A stretch of 64,000 nt of DNA from an uncultured Olsenella sp. (GCA_949291295.1 CASEVE010000003.1:1-64000); one strand, 5' to 3'. Counted from the stretch's first letter, positions 40,972-49,311 are shown. The notes: generated by a model not told the origin, from the letters alone. Made by a program: numbers and translations.

Positions 40972-41496
40972 TCAGTCGAGGCTCCAGTCGGCGGGAAGCA
41001 GTGGCATGAGCATGTCGTCAGGGTCGTAGAGGTCAATCGTGACCTCGTTGTTGTCCTGGTCGAGCACAACGATCTTCTTGTCGGAGATCTCGCCGTCAAC
41101 CGGAACCCAGTTCGTGACGGCCTGCATGCAGATTGCCTCCGTGAGGAGCTGCGCGGCGCGGATGTACTCGGCGACCCTTCCGGAGAACTCGTCGAGCGGG
41201 GCGTCGGCAAACTCCCTCATCACGGCTACGAGATGGGCGCTCCTCTTGGGGAGGCTCTCCTCTTGTGCGTGCTCGATGAGCTCATCGATGGCAAAGAGGG
41301 CCATGTCCTCAAAGAGCGAGGAGTCAAAGCCGCCGTGGCGCAGGGAGTCGACCATCAAACGCCAGTAGTTCCACCAGCCATGTCTGTTCGCCTCTTCTTC
41401 GTAGCGGCCGGGCATCAGGACGAGGACACTGAGGGTGATGTCGTGGTCCTCGTTGTCTGCCGTGGGCTGGTCCGGTGCCTGCTTCTCATTGCACAT
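40972..41496 (-). CDS. Hypothetical acidic protein
   Basis: The 174-residue protein is acidic and soluble. It has a central helical part (DSSLFEDMALFAIDELIEHA) and a C-terminal strand-rich part (KIVVLDQDNNEVTIDLYDPD). No family is recognised. GAGAAGGAC precedes the ATG. It lies between the WYL regulator and the second member of the unknown paralogous family and could belong to either group. Confidence 0.65.
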   Translation of the reverse strand: MCNEKQAPDQPTADNEDHDITLSVLVLMPGRYEEEANRHGWWNYWRLMVDSLRHGGFDSSLFEDMALFAIDELIEHAQEESLPKRSAHLVAVMREFADAPLDEFSGRVAEYIRAAQLLTEAICMQAVTNWVPVDGEISDKKIVVLDQDNNEVTIDLYDPDDMLMPLLPADWSLD

Positions 41497-41616
41497 GTCC
41501 TTCTCGCCTTCTTTCGATGTTTGCGTTTAGTCCGCAGGATAGAGAGCTGTATGCGTCAATTTAGACCCATGTTGGGCGATAGGCTGGGCGCAAGCAGAGT
41601 AGGAGGAAGGGACACC

Positions 41617-42717
41617 ATGGACATCTATTCGTTTTTCAACTCGCGTGACGTCGCCGACTATCTGCGTGGCGAGAAGCACGAGTTCACCGCTGCCGAGGCG
41701 GCGTACGTCGTCTATCGCTCAGAGACGGCGACTCTCGACGAGAAGCTCTCCGCCTGGCAGGAGATCGTGGACACCATGCCCGACTGCCCGGTATGTCGCT
41801 CTGCGCTGGACCCCCATTTCAGAAGGGACTATAAGAGCGAGCATCAGTTTCTAAGGGAATACATCTTCATCAAGAAGCTCATGCTGAGGAAGTTCATGGA
41901 CGATGAGGGTGGCGTCTATATGCTGCATGAGCTCCGGTTTACCCCAGAGACGGCCATTCGCTACGGCAGGGACGAGCACTCGCTTTGGACCGAGGGGGTG
42001 TCTGATCCTTACTCGAGCTTTGACAAGTGCGTTGACAGCCTGCGCCATGATGACGAGGGTGCACCGGAGTACGATCGCTATCGCATCGCGAAGTGCGAGA
42101 TTGACGGAGGATGCACGGCGGGATGCGTCACTCTTGACGAGCAGTTCCGCGTGCTTGGCGTCACGTGCTCCCATCGTGACGCCTCCGATTACGAGTACGT
42201 AGACGCACATCTATGCTGTGCATTTCTCGAGCTTCCCATTCCGTTCAAGAGCGGGGACATCGTCATCGACCGCACGGCGCGCGACCCGCGGCCGTTTGTG
42301 TTCGACTGCCTGAAGTTCTGGGACTCTGCCGCGCTTGCCGAGCATGGCCACGTGCTCAGCGCGGAACAAGCCGAGAAGGCCGACAAGCACGTTGCCAACT
42401 GGCGCGCGAAAGGGTCCAAGGACGATTCCTGCATGCCGGCGATGGGCTGGTCGCTGGCGCCTGGCTCCATGACCGGCTTGAGTGATCCGTGCTTTCTGGC
42501 ATACGATCCCTTTGGAGCCTGCCATAACTATCTTGACCTTGAGTATTATCGCGAGCCGCTCAAGGGCGAGCTGCGCCTGCTTGAGGTTGCCTCCCGGTGG
42601 GCGCGTGGCGAGATAGACCTCGTCTTTGCGGTTAATAATGCCGCCTTGATCTCTGCGGAGACTAGAGCGGCAAAGCTTCGCTCGGAGATGGAGCGGGAGT
42701 ACCGGGAGGGTATCTAG
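41617..42717 (+). CDS. Unrecognised protein, paralogue B of a three-member family
   Basis: The 366-residue protein shares motif order with the product of 34129-35283: FFNSRDVADYL, EAAYVVYRSETATLDEKLSAW and TMPD at the N-terminus, LPIPFKSGDIVID in the middle, and EVASRWARGEIDLVF at the end. It also has paired cysteines (CPVCRSAL; GGCTAGC) not shared with paralogue A. AGGAGGAAG precedes the ATG. Its stop codon shares CTAG with the convergent third paralogue, so the two genes form a tail-to-tail pair. Function unknown. Confidence 0.75.
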   Translation: MDIYSFFNSRDVADYLRGEKHEFTAAEAAYVVYRSETATLDEKLSAWQEIVDTMPDCPVCRSALDPHFRRDYKSEHQFLREYIFIKKLMLRKFMDDEGGVYMLHELRFTPETAIRYGRDEHSLWTEGVSDPYSSFDKCVDSLRHDDEGAPEYDRYRIAKCEIDGGCTAGCVTLDEQFRVLGVTCSHRDASDYEYVDAHLCCAFLELPIPFKSGDIVIDRTARDPRPFVFDCLKFWDSAALAEHGHVLSAEQAEKADKHVANWRAKGSKDDSCMPAMGWSLAPGSMTGLSDPCFLAYDPFGACHNYLDLEYYREPLKGELRLLEVASRWARGEIDLVFAVNNAALISAETRAAKLRSEMEREYREGI

Positions 42718-43721
42718 CGAGAGCTGAGTACTCCGCGCAGCGCCTCTTCTCCGATACAGCCATTATCGTGCAGCAAGACGTCATGGAGAGCGTCCCAAAG
42801 CTCGCCGCCCTTCTCGGCGCTTCCGTTGAGAAGGGCCGCAGTCTCGAGAAGCGCGGAATCGGCATTGGCTTCGTTGGCCGGATCATCGAGCCTTCTGATG
42901 TTGTAGAGCGGAGAGTAGCGGTGGAGCGCTGCCTCGCCTCTGGCCAGGTGCTTGAGGGCGCACAGGTCGAAGTGCCCCTTGGCGTTGCGGTAGAGAACTT
43001 GGGGCCAGCAGCAATCCGTGACGTCCTCGCGCTCCGGCTCCACGATTACCGCGACGTACTCCTCGGTAAAGGGCCTGCAGCGGAAGGCAACGACGTCGCC
43101 TGCTGCGTACGGGGTGCGAAGGTTGAGGTCCGAGAACGGTTCGCGCTCGCGCCGCCAGTAGTGGTAGGCGGCGTCAAAGTAGTTCTTCTCGAAGTAGCAG
43201 ACCTCGCTGTCTATGAGGTAGAACGTATAAGGGTTGGTGAAGGTGCGCCTGCTGTTGTTGCCGCGCTCTTGGCGCCACTTCTCGAGGACGAACCAGTGGG
43301 GGATGCTGGGGTTGAGGTCGTCTGGCTGGTTGTAGTATGCGGCAATCCAGGCGAGGGCGTCATCGATCGACGCGAACACACCCGAGAAGTCCTCGTCCCA
43401 CTCGTCGTCGGGGGTGAGCTCGCAGCAGTCGAGCAGACAGAGGAATTCGTCGTCGCTGATCGTGGTTGCCTCTTCGAAGGCGCGGTGGTGCTCTGCTAGT
43501 TGATGGACGGCCGAGCGAACGCCTTCCGGCTCGCTCGGGCTGCAGGGGGTGAGCGCCTCAAAGGCTTCGATTTTGGTGCTTAACGGGACGGGGGCGTCGC
43601 GGACAAGTTCGACGAGAACGTGCGGCGACGGGGGATTGTCCGCAAGGAAGCGAGTCATGTCTTCCGATGGCATGCAAGCGTCGAGAACCTTCCTGAGTGT
43701 GGCGCTGTCAACGGTCTTCAT
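42714..43721 (-). CDS. Unrecognised protein, paralogue C of a three-member family
   Basis: The 335-residue acidic protein is more diverged. It keeps LSTKIEAFEAL in the N-terminal part, TFYLIDSEVCYFEKNYF in the middle, then RTPYAAGDVVAFR (the GD motif) and LKHLARGEAALHRY near the end. These correspond in order to the motifs of paralogues A and B. AGGGG lies 6 bases before the ATG at 43721. It is tail-to-tail with paralogue B. The role is unknown; multiple divergent copies in one region recall immunity or effector families, but nothing proves this. Confidence 0.7.
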   Translation of the reverse strand: MKTVDSATLRKVLDACMPSEDMTRFLADNPPSPHVLVELVRDAPVPLSTKIEAFEALTPCSPSEPEGVRSAVHQLAEHHRAFEEATTISDDEFLCLLDCCELTPDDEWDEDFSGVFASIDDALAWIAAYYNQPDDLNPSIPHWFVLEKWRQERGNNSRRTFTNPYTFYLIDSEVCYFEKNYFDAAYHYWRREREPFSDLNLRTPYAAGDVVAFRCRPFTEEYVAVIVEPEREDVTDCCWPQVLYRNAKGHFDLCALKHLARGEAALHRYSPLYNIRRLDDPANEANADSALLETAALLNGSAEKGGELWDALHDVLLHDNGCIGEEALRGVLSSR

Positions 43722-44035
43722 GGCTACCCCTGTCTGTTCATGCTGGATATGGCTGTTATACAAACTTGGATGGGTTAGTTATGCCGCACCAAATCAAATT
43801 GGATTCGAGCGAACAAACGTTTCCAAATGTGCTATACTCTCACCAAGGTACGAGGGCGACAAGAGCGGCACGGAGGCCCCCAATGGTACGTGTCGGCGGG
43901 TGATCAGGGGTAACGGGGACTGGTCACACTTGTTTGTCTCGGGTGGGTTGGTACGCCCATCTTCCGGCACCCGCAAAGTCCGGAGCTCACAGTTTGTGCA
44001 GGTTTATTTGCCGTGAGTGAGACGGGGGTTCAGCT
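43722..44035 (+). promoter_or_regulatory. Intergenic region with promoter-like TATACT
   Basis: No gene is visible. A -10-like TATACT lies at 43833-43838 and the stretch to 44035 could be a long leader for the DUF1016 gene. The region around 43800 is AT-richer than its surroundings. No hairpin of the dispersed family is present. Confidence 0.4.
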
Positions 44036-45085
44036 ATGGCCGAGAAGTCCATAAAGCAGTTTGACGAGAAGAGCGACGAGCAGGTTTACGTGTCCGTTCG
44101 TGAGACGTTGGAGTCCGCGCGCGGAAAGGTAGAGCGCGCCGTCAATAGTGCCATGGTCGAGGCGTACTGGGAGATTGGGCGCCAGATCGTGGAGGCGACG
44201 GGGGAGCGCGCGGAGTACGGGAAGCACCTCCTTCAGTACTTGTCCGAGAGGTTGACGGCTGAGTATGGAAAGGGATTTACGGAGAGGAACTTGCGCCAGA
44301 TGCGTTCTTTCTATCTGGCGTTTCCAATTCGGCACACATTGTGTGCCGAATTGAGCTGGTCAATTTATCGGCGTCTAACGCGTATACCTGACCAGGAGCA
44401 GCGTGAGTTTTACATGCATGCAGCGGCCGAGGAACATTGGACGGTCCGCCAGCTCGACCACCAGATTGCAACGTTCTACCGCGAGTGCCTCCTCTCCTCG
44501 CAGGGCGAGAAGCGCGAGCTCATTCGTTCCGAGATTCAGCGCTCCGAGCCTGTGACGGCTGCGGATGACTTCATCAAGGACCCGTACGTCCTGGACTTCC
44601 TGGACCTCGGCGGTCGCACCGACTTTGACGAGCATCAGCTTGAGCAGGCGCTCATGACGCGGCTGCAGGAGTTCATGCTGGAGCTGGGGCGCGGCTTCGC
44701 CTTTGTTGGACGTCAGTACCGGCTCGATGGCGAGCAGGCGAGCTACTATGTTGACCTCGTCTTCTACAACATCAAGCTCAAGTGCTACGTGCTCATCGAG
44801 CTCAAGACGCGTCCGCTTAACGCCAAGGACGTGGGGCAGATGGACTTCTACGTCCGGCTGTTCAATGAGAAGTACGCGGGTACTGACGACAACTCGACCA
44901 TCGGTCTCATCCTTTGCTCGAGCTCAGACCGAACGGTGGCGAAATACTCTGCTCTCGCCGACGGCAAGGGGCTCTTCGCGTCGAGCTATGTCACCTGCCT
45001 TCCCACCGAGGAGGAGCTGACCGATGCCCTCGAGCCCACGCGCCGCGCAATCGCGGAGGCCCGGGCGGAGCGAGAGGAAGAATAA
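44036..45085 (+). CDS. DUF1016/YhcG-type PD-(D/E)XK nuclease-like protein
   Basis: The 349-residue protein has the YhcG N-terminal helical domain (VNSAMVEAYWEIGRQIVEAT, then GFTERNLRQMRSFYLAF). Its C-terminal PD-(D/E)XK nuclease fold has YYVDLVFYNIKLKCYVLIEL then KT, giving the D-(x)n-ExK triad near residues 240-259. Members are found in restriction loci and mobile islands, and a nuclease role is expected. The sequence AEEHWTVRQLDHQI is also family-typical. The ribosome site before the ATG is weak (GGGGGTTC). It is a lone gene. Confidence 0.9.
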   Translation: MAEKSIKQFDEKSDEQVYVSVRETLESARGKVERAVNSAMVEAYWEIGRQIVEATGERAEYGKHLLQYLSERLTAEYGKGFTERNLRQMRSFYLAFPIRHTLCAELSWSIYRRLTRIPDQEQREFYMHAAAEEHWTVRQLDHQIATFYRECLLSSQGEKRELIRSEIQRSEPVTAADDFIKDPYVLDFLDLGGRTDFDEHQLEQALMTRLQEFMLELGRGFAFVGRQYRLDGEQASYYVDLVFYNIKLKCYVLIELKTRPLNAKDVGQMDFYVRLFNEKYAGTDDNSTIGLILCSSSDRTVAKYSALADGKGLFASSYVTCLPTEEELTDALEPTRRAIAEARAEREEE

Positions 45086-45145
45086 TCGCCGAGCGCCCGT
45101 CTCTTCGTTTGGAGACGGGTGCTAATTGGAAAAAGCAAAACGGTG

Positions 45146-46108
45146 CTAAATCGCCCGCTCCATGGGGACGGCGACATAGTGTGGCGTGCTAACGGGCGCC
45201 CCTGCGGGCTCAAAGCCGAGACTGGTCCAGAAGTGCCGTGCCGGCTCGTTGCCCTGGATGTAGGCTAGGCGTACGCGTGAGAAGCCTTCGACCTGCAGTC
45301 GGCGGAGCTCTGCCCGCGCGACTTGGGTGCCGATTCCGTGCCCATGCCGCGCACCGTCGACCATGAGAAGGCCCACGTAGGCGGCTCGCTCATCGGGGTA
45401 GCCGCGGATGACGTCCATGACGGCAACGAGCCCCTCCTCAAAGAAGCCGAGAAACTCCTTCTGGTCGGCATCGCATCCGGGCGGCAGCTCGCGGAGTGCC
45501 TGGGCCAGGTTCTCAAGCGTTGGCCGCTCCCCGTAGAGCTCGTAGTACGCAGGGTTGCTCTCGCAGAGGTCGAGAAGCGCGGGAAGGTCCTCGTCGGTGA
45601 GCCTGCGCCGGGCAAAGGGGGAGAGGTCGACCACGCGAACGGTGCAGCCGTGTTCGCGCAGCAGCCCGATTAGGTCCTTCATGGCGAGAAGAACAGTGGC
45701 GGTGTTGTCGCACGGGTGGACGGTCACGCGCCCGGCATCGACGAGCTCCTGGTCGATCACGACCTCCACGCGCCGCTCGGCATCATTCAGCGCGCCGAGC
45801 GGTGTGACGGAGCCCGGCACGAGGCCGAGCATCGAGCACAGGTCCTTCTCGCTGGCAAACGAGAGACGGCGCGAGCCCAGATGCCCCTGGATCTCCTGTA
45901 GCGAGACGTCCTTCTCGTCCGGAAGGCAGACGAGATAGTACGCGCGGTGCTTGTCATCCCGCAAAAAGAGGTTCTTGGCGCCAAGCTCCTGGTGAGGGAT
46001 GCCCGCGGCATGCGCCTGCTCCACGGTGAAGACCGCCTCGTGCTCGTAGAGCTCGTAGGTAATCCCCGCCTGGTCAAGCAACGTAATCGTCTCGACTTTC
46101 CCGAACAT
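45146..46108 (-). CDS. YbaK/ProX deacylase domain fused to GNAT acetyltransferase
   Basis: The 320-residue protein joins two enzymes. Residues 1-165 are a YbaK/ProX editing domain (YEHEAVFTVEQAHAAGIPHQ, GAKNLFLRDDKHR, GSVTPLGALND), which hydrolyses mischarged aminoacyl-tRNA such as alanyl-tRNA-Pro. Residues 170-320 are a GNAT domain (VGLLMVDGARHGHGIGTQVA, then FWTSLGFEPAG). The fusion is unusual and discussed in findings. GGAGCGAGG precedes the ATG at 46108, directly after a dispersed palindrome. Confidence 0.87.
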   Translation of the reverse strand: MFGKVETITLLDQAGITYELYEHEAVFTVEQAHAAGIPHQELGAKNLFLRDDKHRAYYLVCLPDEKDVSLQEIQGHLGSRRLSFASEKDLCSMLGLVPGSVTPLGALNDAERRVEVVIDQELVDAGRVTVHPCDNTATVLLAMKDLIGLLREHGCTVRVVDLSPFARRRLTDEDLPALLDLCESNPAYYELYGERPTLENLAQALRELPPGCDADQKEFLGFFEEGLVAVMDVIRGYPDERAAYVGLLMVDGARHGHGIGTQVARAELRRLQVEGFSRVRLAYIQGNEPARHFWTSLGFEPAGAPVSTPHYVAVPMERAI

Positions 46109-46120
46109 CCTCGCTCCAAA

Positions 46121-46151
46121 ATGATACGAAGGGACTGTCCCTTCGTATCAT
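46121..46151. repeat. Dispersed GGGACTGTCCC palindrome
   Basis: Same 31-bp perfect element as at 13180. It lies between the GNAT toxin stop (46153) and the ribosome site of the YbaK-GNAT gene, both on the minus strand. It could therefore end the first message or sit in the leader of the next. GCTCCAAA flanks it, as at 46988. Confidence 0.9.
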
Positions 46152-46152
46152 C

Positions 46153-46629
46153 TCAGTGTAAGGGAAGAAACAGTCGCTCGGTTTCGGGTAGCGGTTTGAA
46201 GCCGTATTGCTCGTAGAACCGGGACGTCCCTTCGCCTGCCGGGTCTACGAGCAACGCTCGCGCCCCAATCTCACGGGAGGCGCTCTGGGCTCGAAGAATG
46301 GCGTCGCGCAGCAGCGATCTGCCGAGGCCCTGCCCTTGGTAGTCCTTGTCGACTCCAAGCATGCCAAGAAGAACTGCGGGAATCTGCTCGGGCGTGTTGC
46401 GGCGAAGCCATCCGCCTTTCACGTCCGAGCGTGCGACCGAATGGGCACTGAGGGAATAGAGGCCGGCGACCTTGGCGCCCTCTAAGCACACGTATACGAC
46501 GGCCGTGCCCTGGGACATGGCCTTGTGTGCCCTACGATGAGCCCAGTCGTCGACAATCTCCACTCCACAGCAGAAGTTCGAGAGGTTGTCTTTCTCGCCG
46601 AGCTGACGCGGCGCGGAGAAGGCCGTCAT
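46153..46629 (-). CDS. GNAT-type toxin (TacT/AtaT-like acetyltransferase)
   Basis: The 158-residue acetyltransferase has the acetyl-CoA loop DKDYQGQGLGRSLLRDAI (residues about 95-112) and the C-terminal YEQYGFKPLPETERLFLPL typical of DUF1778-paired GNAT toxins. Such enzymes acetylate the amino group of charged tRNA and block translation. It overlaps the DUF1778 antitoxin gene by 4 bases (ATGA). The N-terminal LSNFCCGVEIVDDWAHRRA also fits the family. Confidence 0.9.
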   Translation of the reverse strand: MTAFSAPRQLGEKDNLSNFCCGVEIVDDWAHRRAHKAMSQGTAVVYVCLEGAKVAGLYSLSAHSVARSDVKGGWLRRNTPEQIPAVLLGMLGVDKDYQGQGLGRSLLRDAILRAQSASREIGARALLVDPAGEGTSRFYEQYGFKPLPETERLFLPLH

Positions 46630-46901
46630 TCCCAGACCGGCTTCTGATCGAGAAGAGCGGTAGCCTCGGGAGGCATGCCTGCGTCAAGGGCAGCCTTGAA
46701 CTGCTCAAACGCGCTCATGGACAGGCGTGTGACCGTTTCCTCCTGAATGTCTCGCCGTGCGGCGGCGAGCAGGTTCTGTAGCGCCCACTGCGTGAGGCTC
46801 ATTCCCTTGATGGATGCCGCGCGCTCGATTTCCAAGCGCTGTTCGTCGCTCATGCGCATGTCAAGACGGGACGTCTTGGACGCTTTGGTGATGGTGGCCA
46901 T
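46626..46901 (-). CDS. DUF1778 antitoxin (TacA-like)
   Basis: The 91-residue ribbon-helix-helix protein has SRLDMRMSDEQRLEIERAAS followed by IKGMSLTQWALQNLLAAARR, the DUF1778 fold. A C-terminal tail (MPPEATALLDQKPVWE) inserts into the toxin. AAGGAGGAC precedes the ATG at 46901; the longer frame upstream is not real. A perfect 11-bp inverted repeat lies 34 bases upstream as operator. Confidence 0.9.
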   Translation of the reverse strand: MATITKASKTSRLDMRMSDEQRLEIERAASIKGMSLTQWALQNLLAAARRDIQEETVTRLSMSAFEQFKAALDAGMPPEATALLDQKPVWE

Positions 46902-46934
46902 TTCTGTCCTCCTTCTCTTGGTGGTAAGTATACC

Positions 46935-46963
46935 CATCTGTACGGAAAAGCACCGTACAGATG
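46935..46963. promoter_or_regulatory. Operator of the GNAT/DUF1778 operon
   Basis: Perfect arms CATCTGTACGG and CCGTACAGATG with a 7-base spacer. On the minus strand a -10-like TATACT (46927-46932) follows directly, so binding here would block the promoter. Confidence 0.8.
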
Positions 46964-46995
46964 AGAGAGAAGAGGATGGTGACTTACGCTCCAAA

Positions 46996-47026
46996 ATGAT
47001 ACGAAGGGACTGTCCCTTCGTATCAT
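46996..47026. repeat. Dispersed GGGACTGTCCC palindrome
   Basis: Perfect 31-bp copy whose right arm overlaps the stop codon of the metallo-hydrolase gene (47023). Flanked on the left by GCTCCAAA as at 46113-46120, so the two copies share about 39 identical bases. Confidence 0.9.
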
Positions 47027-47688
47027 CGCTCCAGCTTCTTGATGACGGTAATCGCGGGATCGACCTCGGCGGCAAAGGCGTCGAAGTTGTCGTAGGTGCC
47101 GACGATGCTGCCGTAGTGGGTGGGCACCACGGCGGCAGGGCGCAGCGCGTTCACAAAGGCCGCCGCCTGGTGCGGGTCACAGGTGTAGGTGCCGCCGATG
47201 GGCACGAGCGCTACGTCGCAGCGCACGACCTCGTTGTCCGGGTTCTGGTCCGTGTCACCGGAGACGTAGTAGCGCGTGGGCTCGCCGTCGAGCGTCACCA
47301 CGTAGCCGAGCCAGCCGTTCTCACGCGGGTGCATGCCCAGGCGCTCGGGCTCGACGTTGTACGCGGGCACGGCCTCCACGCAAAGCCCCGGCAGCTCGAG
47401 CTTCTCACCTGCGGCCATGAGATGCGCTTCAGCCGCGACCAGCCCTGCGACCTCGCCGACCATGCTCGCCGGTGCCACGACCACGGTCTTCTCGCCGGCC
47501 ACACGCGCGTAGTCCTCGGGCGAGAAGTGATCGTAGTGGGCATGCGTGATGAGCACGTAGTCCGCGTCGTGTGCCGCCTCGGCGTCGGTGAGCGCAAAGG
47601 GATCGAAATAGGCGACGGTGCCGTCAGCCCCCTCCAGGCGGATGGCGCTCTGTGTGAACACGCGGACGTTCTCGAGGCTAACGCTCAT
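47023..47688 (-). CDS. Metallo-beta-lactamase-fold hydrolase (UlaG-like)
   Basis: The 221-residue protein has the metal motif ITHAHYDHF (HxHxDH, residues about 47-55), the acidic ligand in YYVSGDTDQNPD, and a last histidine in VVPTHYGSIVG. Length and motifs fit the UlaG-like L-ascorbate-6-phosphate lactonase/uncharacterised MBL group. The substrate is unknown. It is divergent from the flavin-reductase-like gene, and their starts are 60 bases apart. Confidence 0.9.
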   Translation of the reverse strand: MSVSLENVRVFTQSAIRLEGADGTVAYFDPFALTDAEAAHDADYVLITHAHYDHFSPEDYARVAGEKTVVVAPASMVGEVAGLVAAEAHLMAAGEKLELPGLCVEAVPAYNVEPERLGMHPRENGWLGYVVTLDGEPTRYYVSGDTDQNPDNEVVRCDVALVPIGGTYTCDPHQAAAFVNALRPAAVVPTHYGSIVGTYDNFDAFAAEVDPAITVIKKLER

Positions 47689-47748
47689 GACGACCCCTTT
47701 CGGTGTAAGGTGGACACGACAATTCTAGTGCCCGGACGGGAGGCCATC

Positions 47749-48276
47749 ATGCGTGAAGCCATCGATGTTAACGAGTACGCCCCAACCATCCTGCGCGAGC
47801 TGCCCAAGGGCGTGCTGCTCACGACCAAGGCGGACGGCCGCACCAACACCATGACCATCGGCTGGGGCGCGCTCGGCATCGAGTGGAGCACGCCCGTCTT
47901 CATCGCTTACGTGCGCGACAGCCGCTACACCCACGGCCTTATCGAGAAGACGGGCGAGTTCACGGTGAACGTGCCCCTGCGCATGGGAGACGCGGACTAC
48001 GACAAGCGCGTCAAGGCAATTCTGGCCACCTGCGGTACCAAGAGCGGTCGTGACGTGGACAAGGTCGCTGAGCTGGGCCTCACGCTCGTGGAGGGCGAGA
48101 AGATCGACGTCCCCGCAATCAAGGAGCTGCCGCTCACGCTGGAGTGCCGCGTCATCTACAAGCGCGAGCAGAACGTGTCCCTCCTGCCGGAGGCCCTGCG
48201 CGAGAAGTACTACGCCACGGACGGCGTCCACAGCGAGTACTACGGCGAGATCGTGAGCGCCTACCTGCTCAAGTAG
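47749..48276 (+). CDS. Flavin reductase-like protein (FMN-binding)
   Basis: The 175-residue protein has the flavin reductase-like split-barrel pattern: LPKGVLLTTKADGRTNTMTI at the start, then VFIAYVRDSRYTHGLIEKTG and EFTVNVPLRMGD. It binds FMN and may act as a flavoredoxin-type electron carrier in an anaerobe. GGGAGG lies 7 bases before the ATG at 47749. The longer frame on this strand that extends back to 46747 is composition-driven and not coding. Confidence 0.88.
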   Translation: MREAIDVNEYAPTILRELPKGVLLTTKADGRTNTMTIGWGALGIEWSTPVFIAYVRDSRYTHGLIEKTGEFTVNVPLRMGDADYDKRVKAILATCGTKSGRDVDKVAELGLTLVEGEKIDVPAIKELPLTLECRVIYKREQNVSLLPEALREKYYATDGVHSEYYGEIVSAYLLK

Positions 48277-48296
48277 TCCGTCCGGGGCCGCCAGCG

Positions 48297-49307
48297 CTAC
48301 AGCGCGGCGCGGATGGCGCCCAGAATCTCCGCGCAGCGCACCGAGGCGTCGAGCGGCATGACGGGGGACTCTGCCCTGCCGTCGAGCAGCAGGCCAACAA
48401 AGTGCTCGATCTCGCCGAAGAAGTCATCGACGGGATGGGGGAGTTCTAGCTCGACGGGCTTCTCGCCAGCCCGCTCGAGCGTGGCATGCTCCGGCCGGTG
48501 CGGCTGTTCGACCACGATCTGGCCCTCGGACCCCACGAGCCTTGTATAGCGCGTGTTGTCGCGGTCCGCTGCGGCGAGCAGACGTGCGGTCTTCTCGCCA
48601 AAGCGCAGCTCGGCGTCGACGGCGCAGTCCACGCCCGCCTCCCAGCGCGCCTCCGCGCGGGTCACCTCAAACGCGCCGGAAAGATAGTCCTCGATCCAGG
48701 CGGCGCAGTAGATGCCGGTGTCCAGCAGCATGCCTCCGCCAACAGGAGCGGAGAGGTAATCGCCTCCGCGCGCGATGCGCTCGAGCATGGCGTTTTGAAG
48801 GACGGCCTCGACGCGCTCGAGCCGTCCAATCGCCCCGTCTGCGACGAGCTCACGGACCCGCTGGTATACGGGGAGAAAGCGCGTCTTCATGCCCTCCATG
48901 AGAAGGGTGCCCGTCTCGCGGGAGACCTCCGCGAGTCTGCGGGTCTCCTCAGCGCTCACGCAGAGGGGCTTCTCGCAGAGGACCGCCTTGCCCGCGCGGA
49001 GCGCCGCAATGCCCCACTCAAGGTGCATTCCGTGGGGGAGGGCAAGGTAGATGGCATCAAGATCAGGCATGGCGAGAAGGGCGGAGTGCGCCGTGCCGGC
49101 AACGCAGCCGAGGGCCTCGTCGGAGAGCGCCCCGCTCTCGGGGACGCCGTGCTCGAGGGCAAACGCCTCGGCCTTTGCGGCGGAGCGGCAGCTGATCGCG
49201 ACGAGCTCGCAGCGCGGGTCGTGGGAGAGACTGCGCGCAAAGCGGTGCGCGATGTTGCCCGCACCGAGGATTCCCCAGCGCACTATGCGTCCGCCCTTCT
49301 CGCCCAT
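48297..49307 (-). CDS. Gfo/Idh/MocA-family NAD(P)-dependent oxidoreductase
   Basis: The 336-residue protein has a Rossmann start VRWGILGAGNIAHRFARSL (residues 9-27), the conserved CEKPLCVSAEE motif near residue 95 with its lysine, and a GGGMLLDTGIYCA segment in the substrate domain. It resembles trans-1,2-dihydrobenzenediol/sugar dehydrogenase-type members. The exact substrate is unknown. It starts 4 bases after the upstream small gene, so both are likely in one message. Confidence 0.9.
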   Translation of the reverse strand: MGEKGGRIVRWGILGAGNIAHRFARSLSHDPRCELVAISCRSAAKAEAFALEHGVPESGALSDEALGCVAGTAHSALLAMPDLDAIYLALPHGMHLEWGIAALRAGKAVLCEKPLCVSAEETRRLAEVSRETGTLLMEGMKTRFLPVYQRVRELVADGAIGRLERVEAVLQNAMLERIARGGDYLSAPVGGGMLLDTGIYCAAWIEDYLSGAFEVTRAEARWEAGVDCAVDAELRFGEKTARLLAAADRDNTRYTRLVGSEGQIVVEQPHRPEHATLERAGEKPVELELPHPVDDFFGEIEHFVGLLLDGRAESPVMPLDASVRCAEILGAIRAAL

Positions 49308-49311
49308 GATG

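Noticed and set aside
46747-47748. Long N-terminal extension of the flavin reductase-like gene
   Set aside because: The extension is antisense to the antitoxin and metallo-hydrolase genes, and a strong ribosome site marks 47749 as the start.
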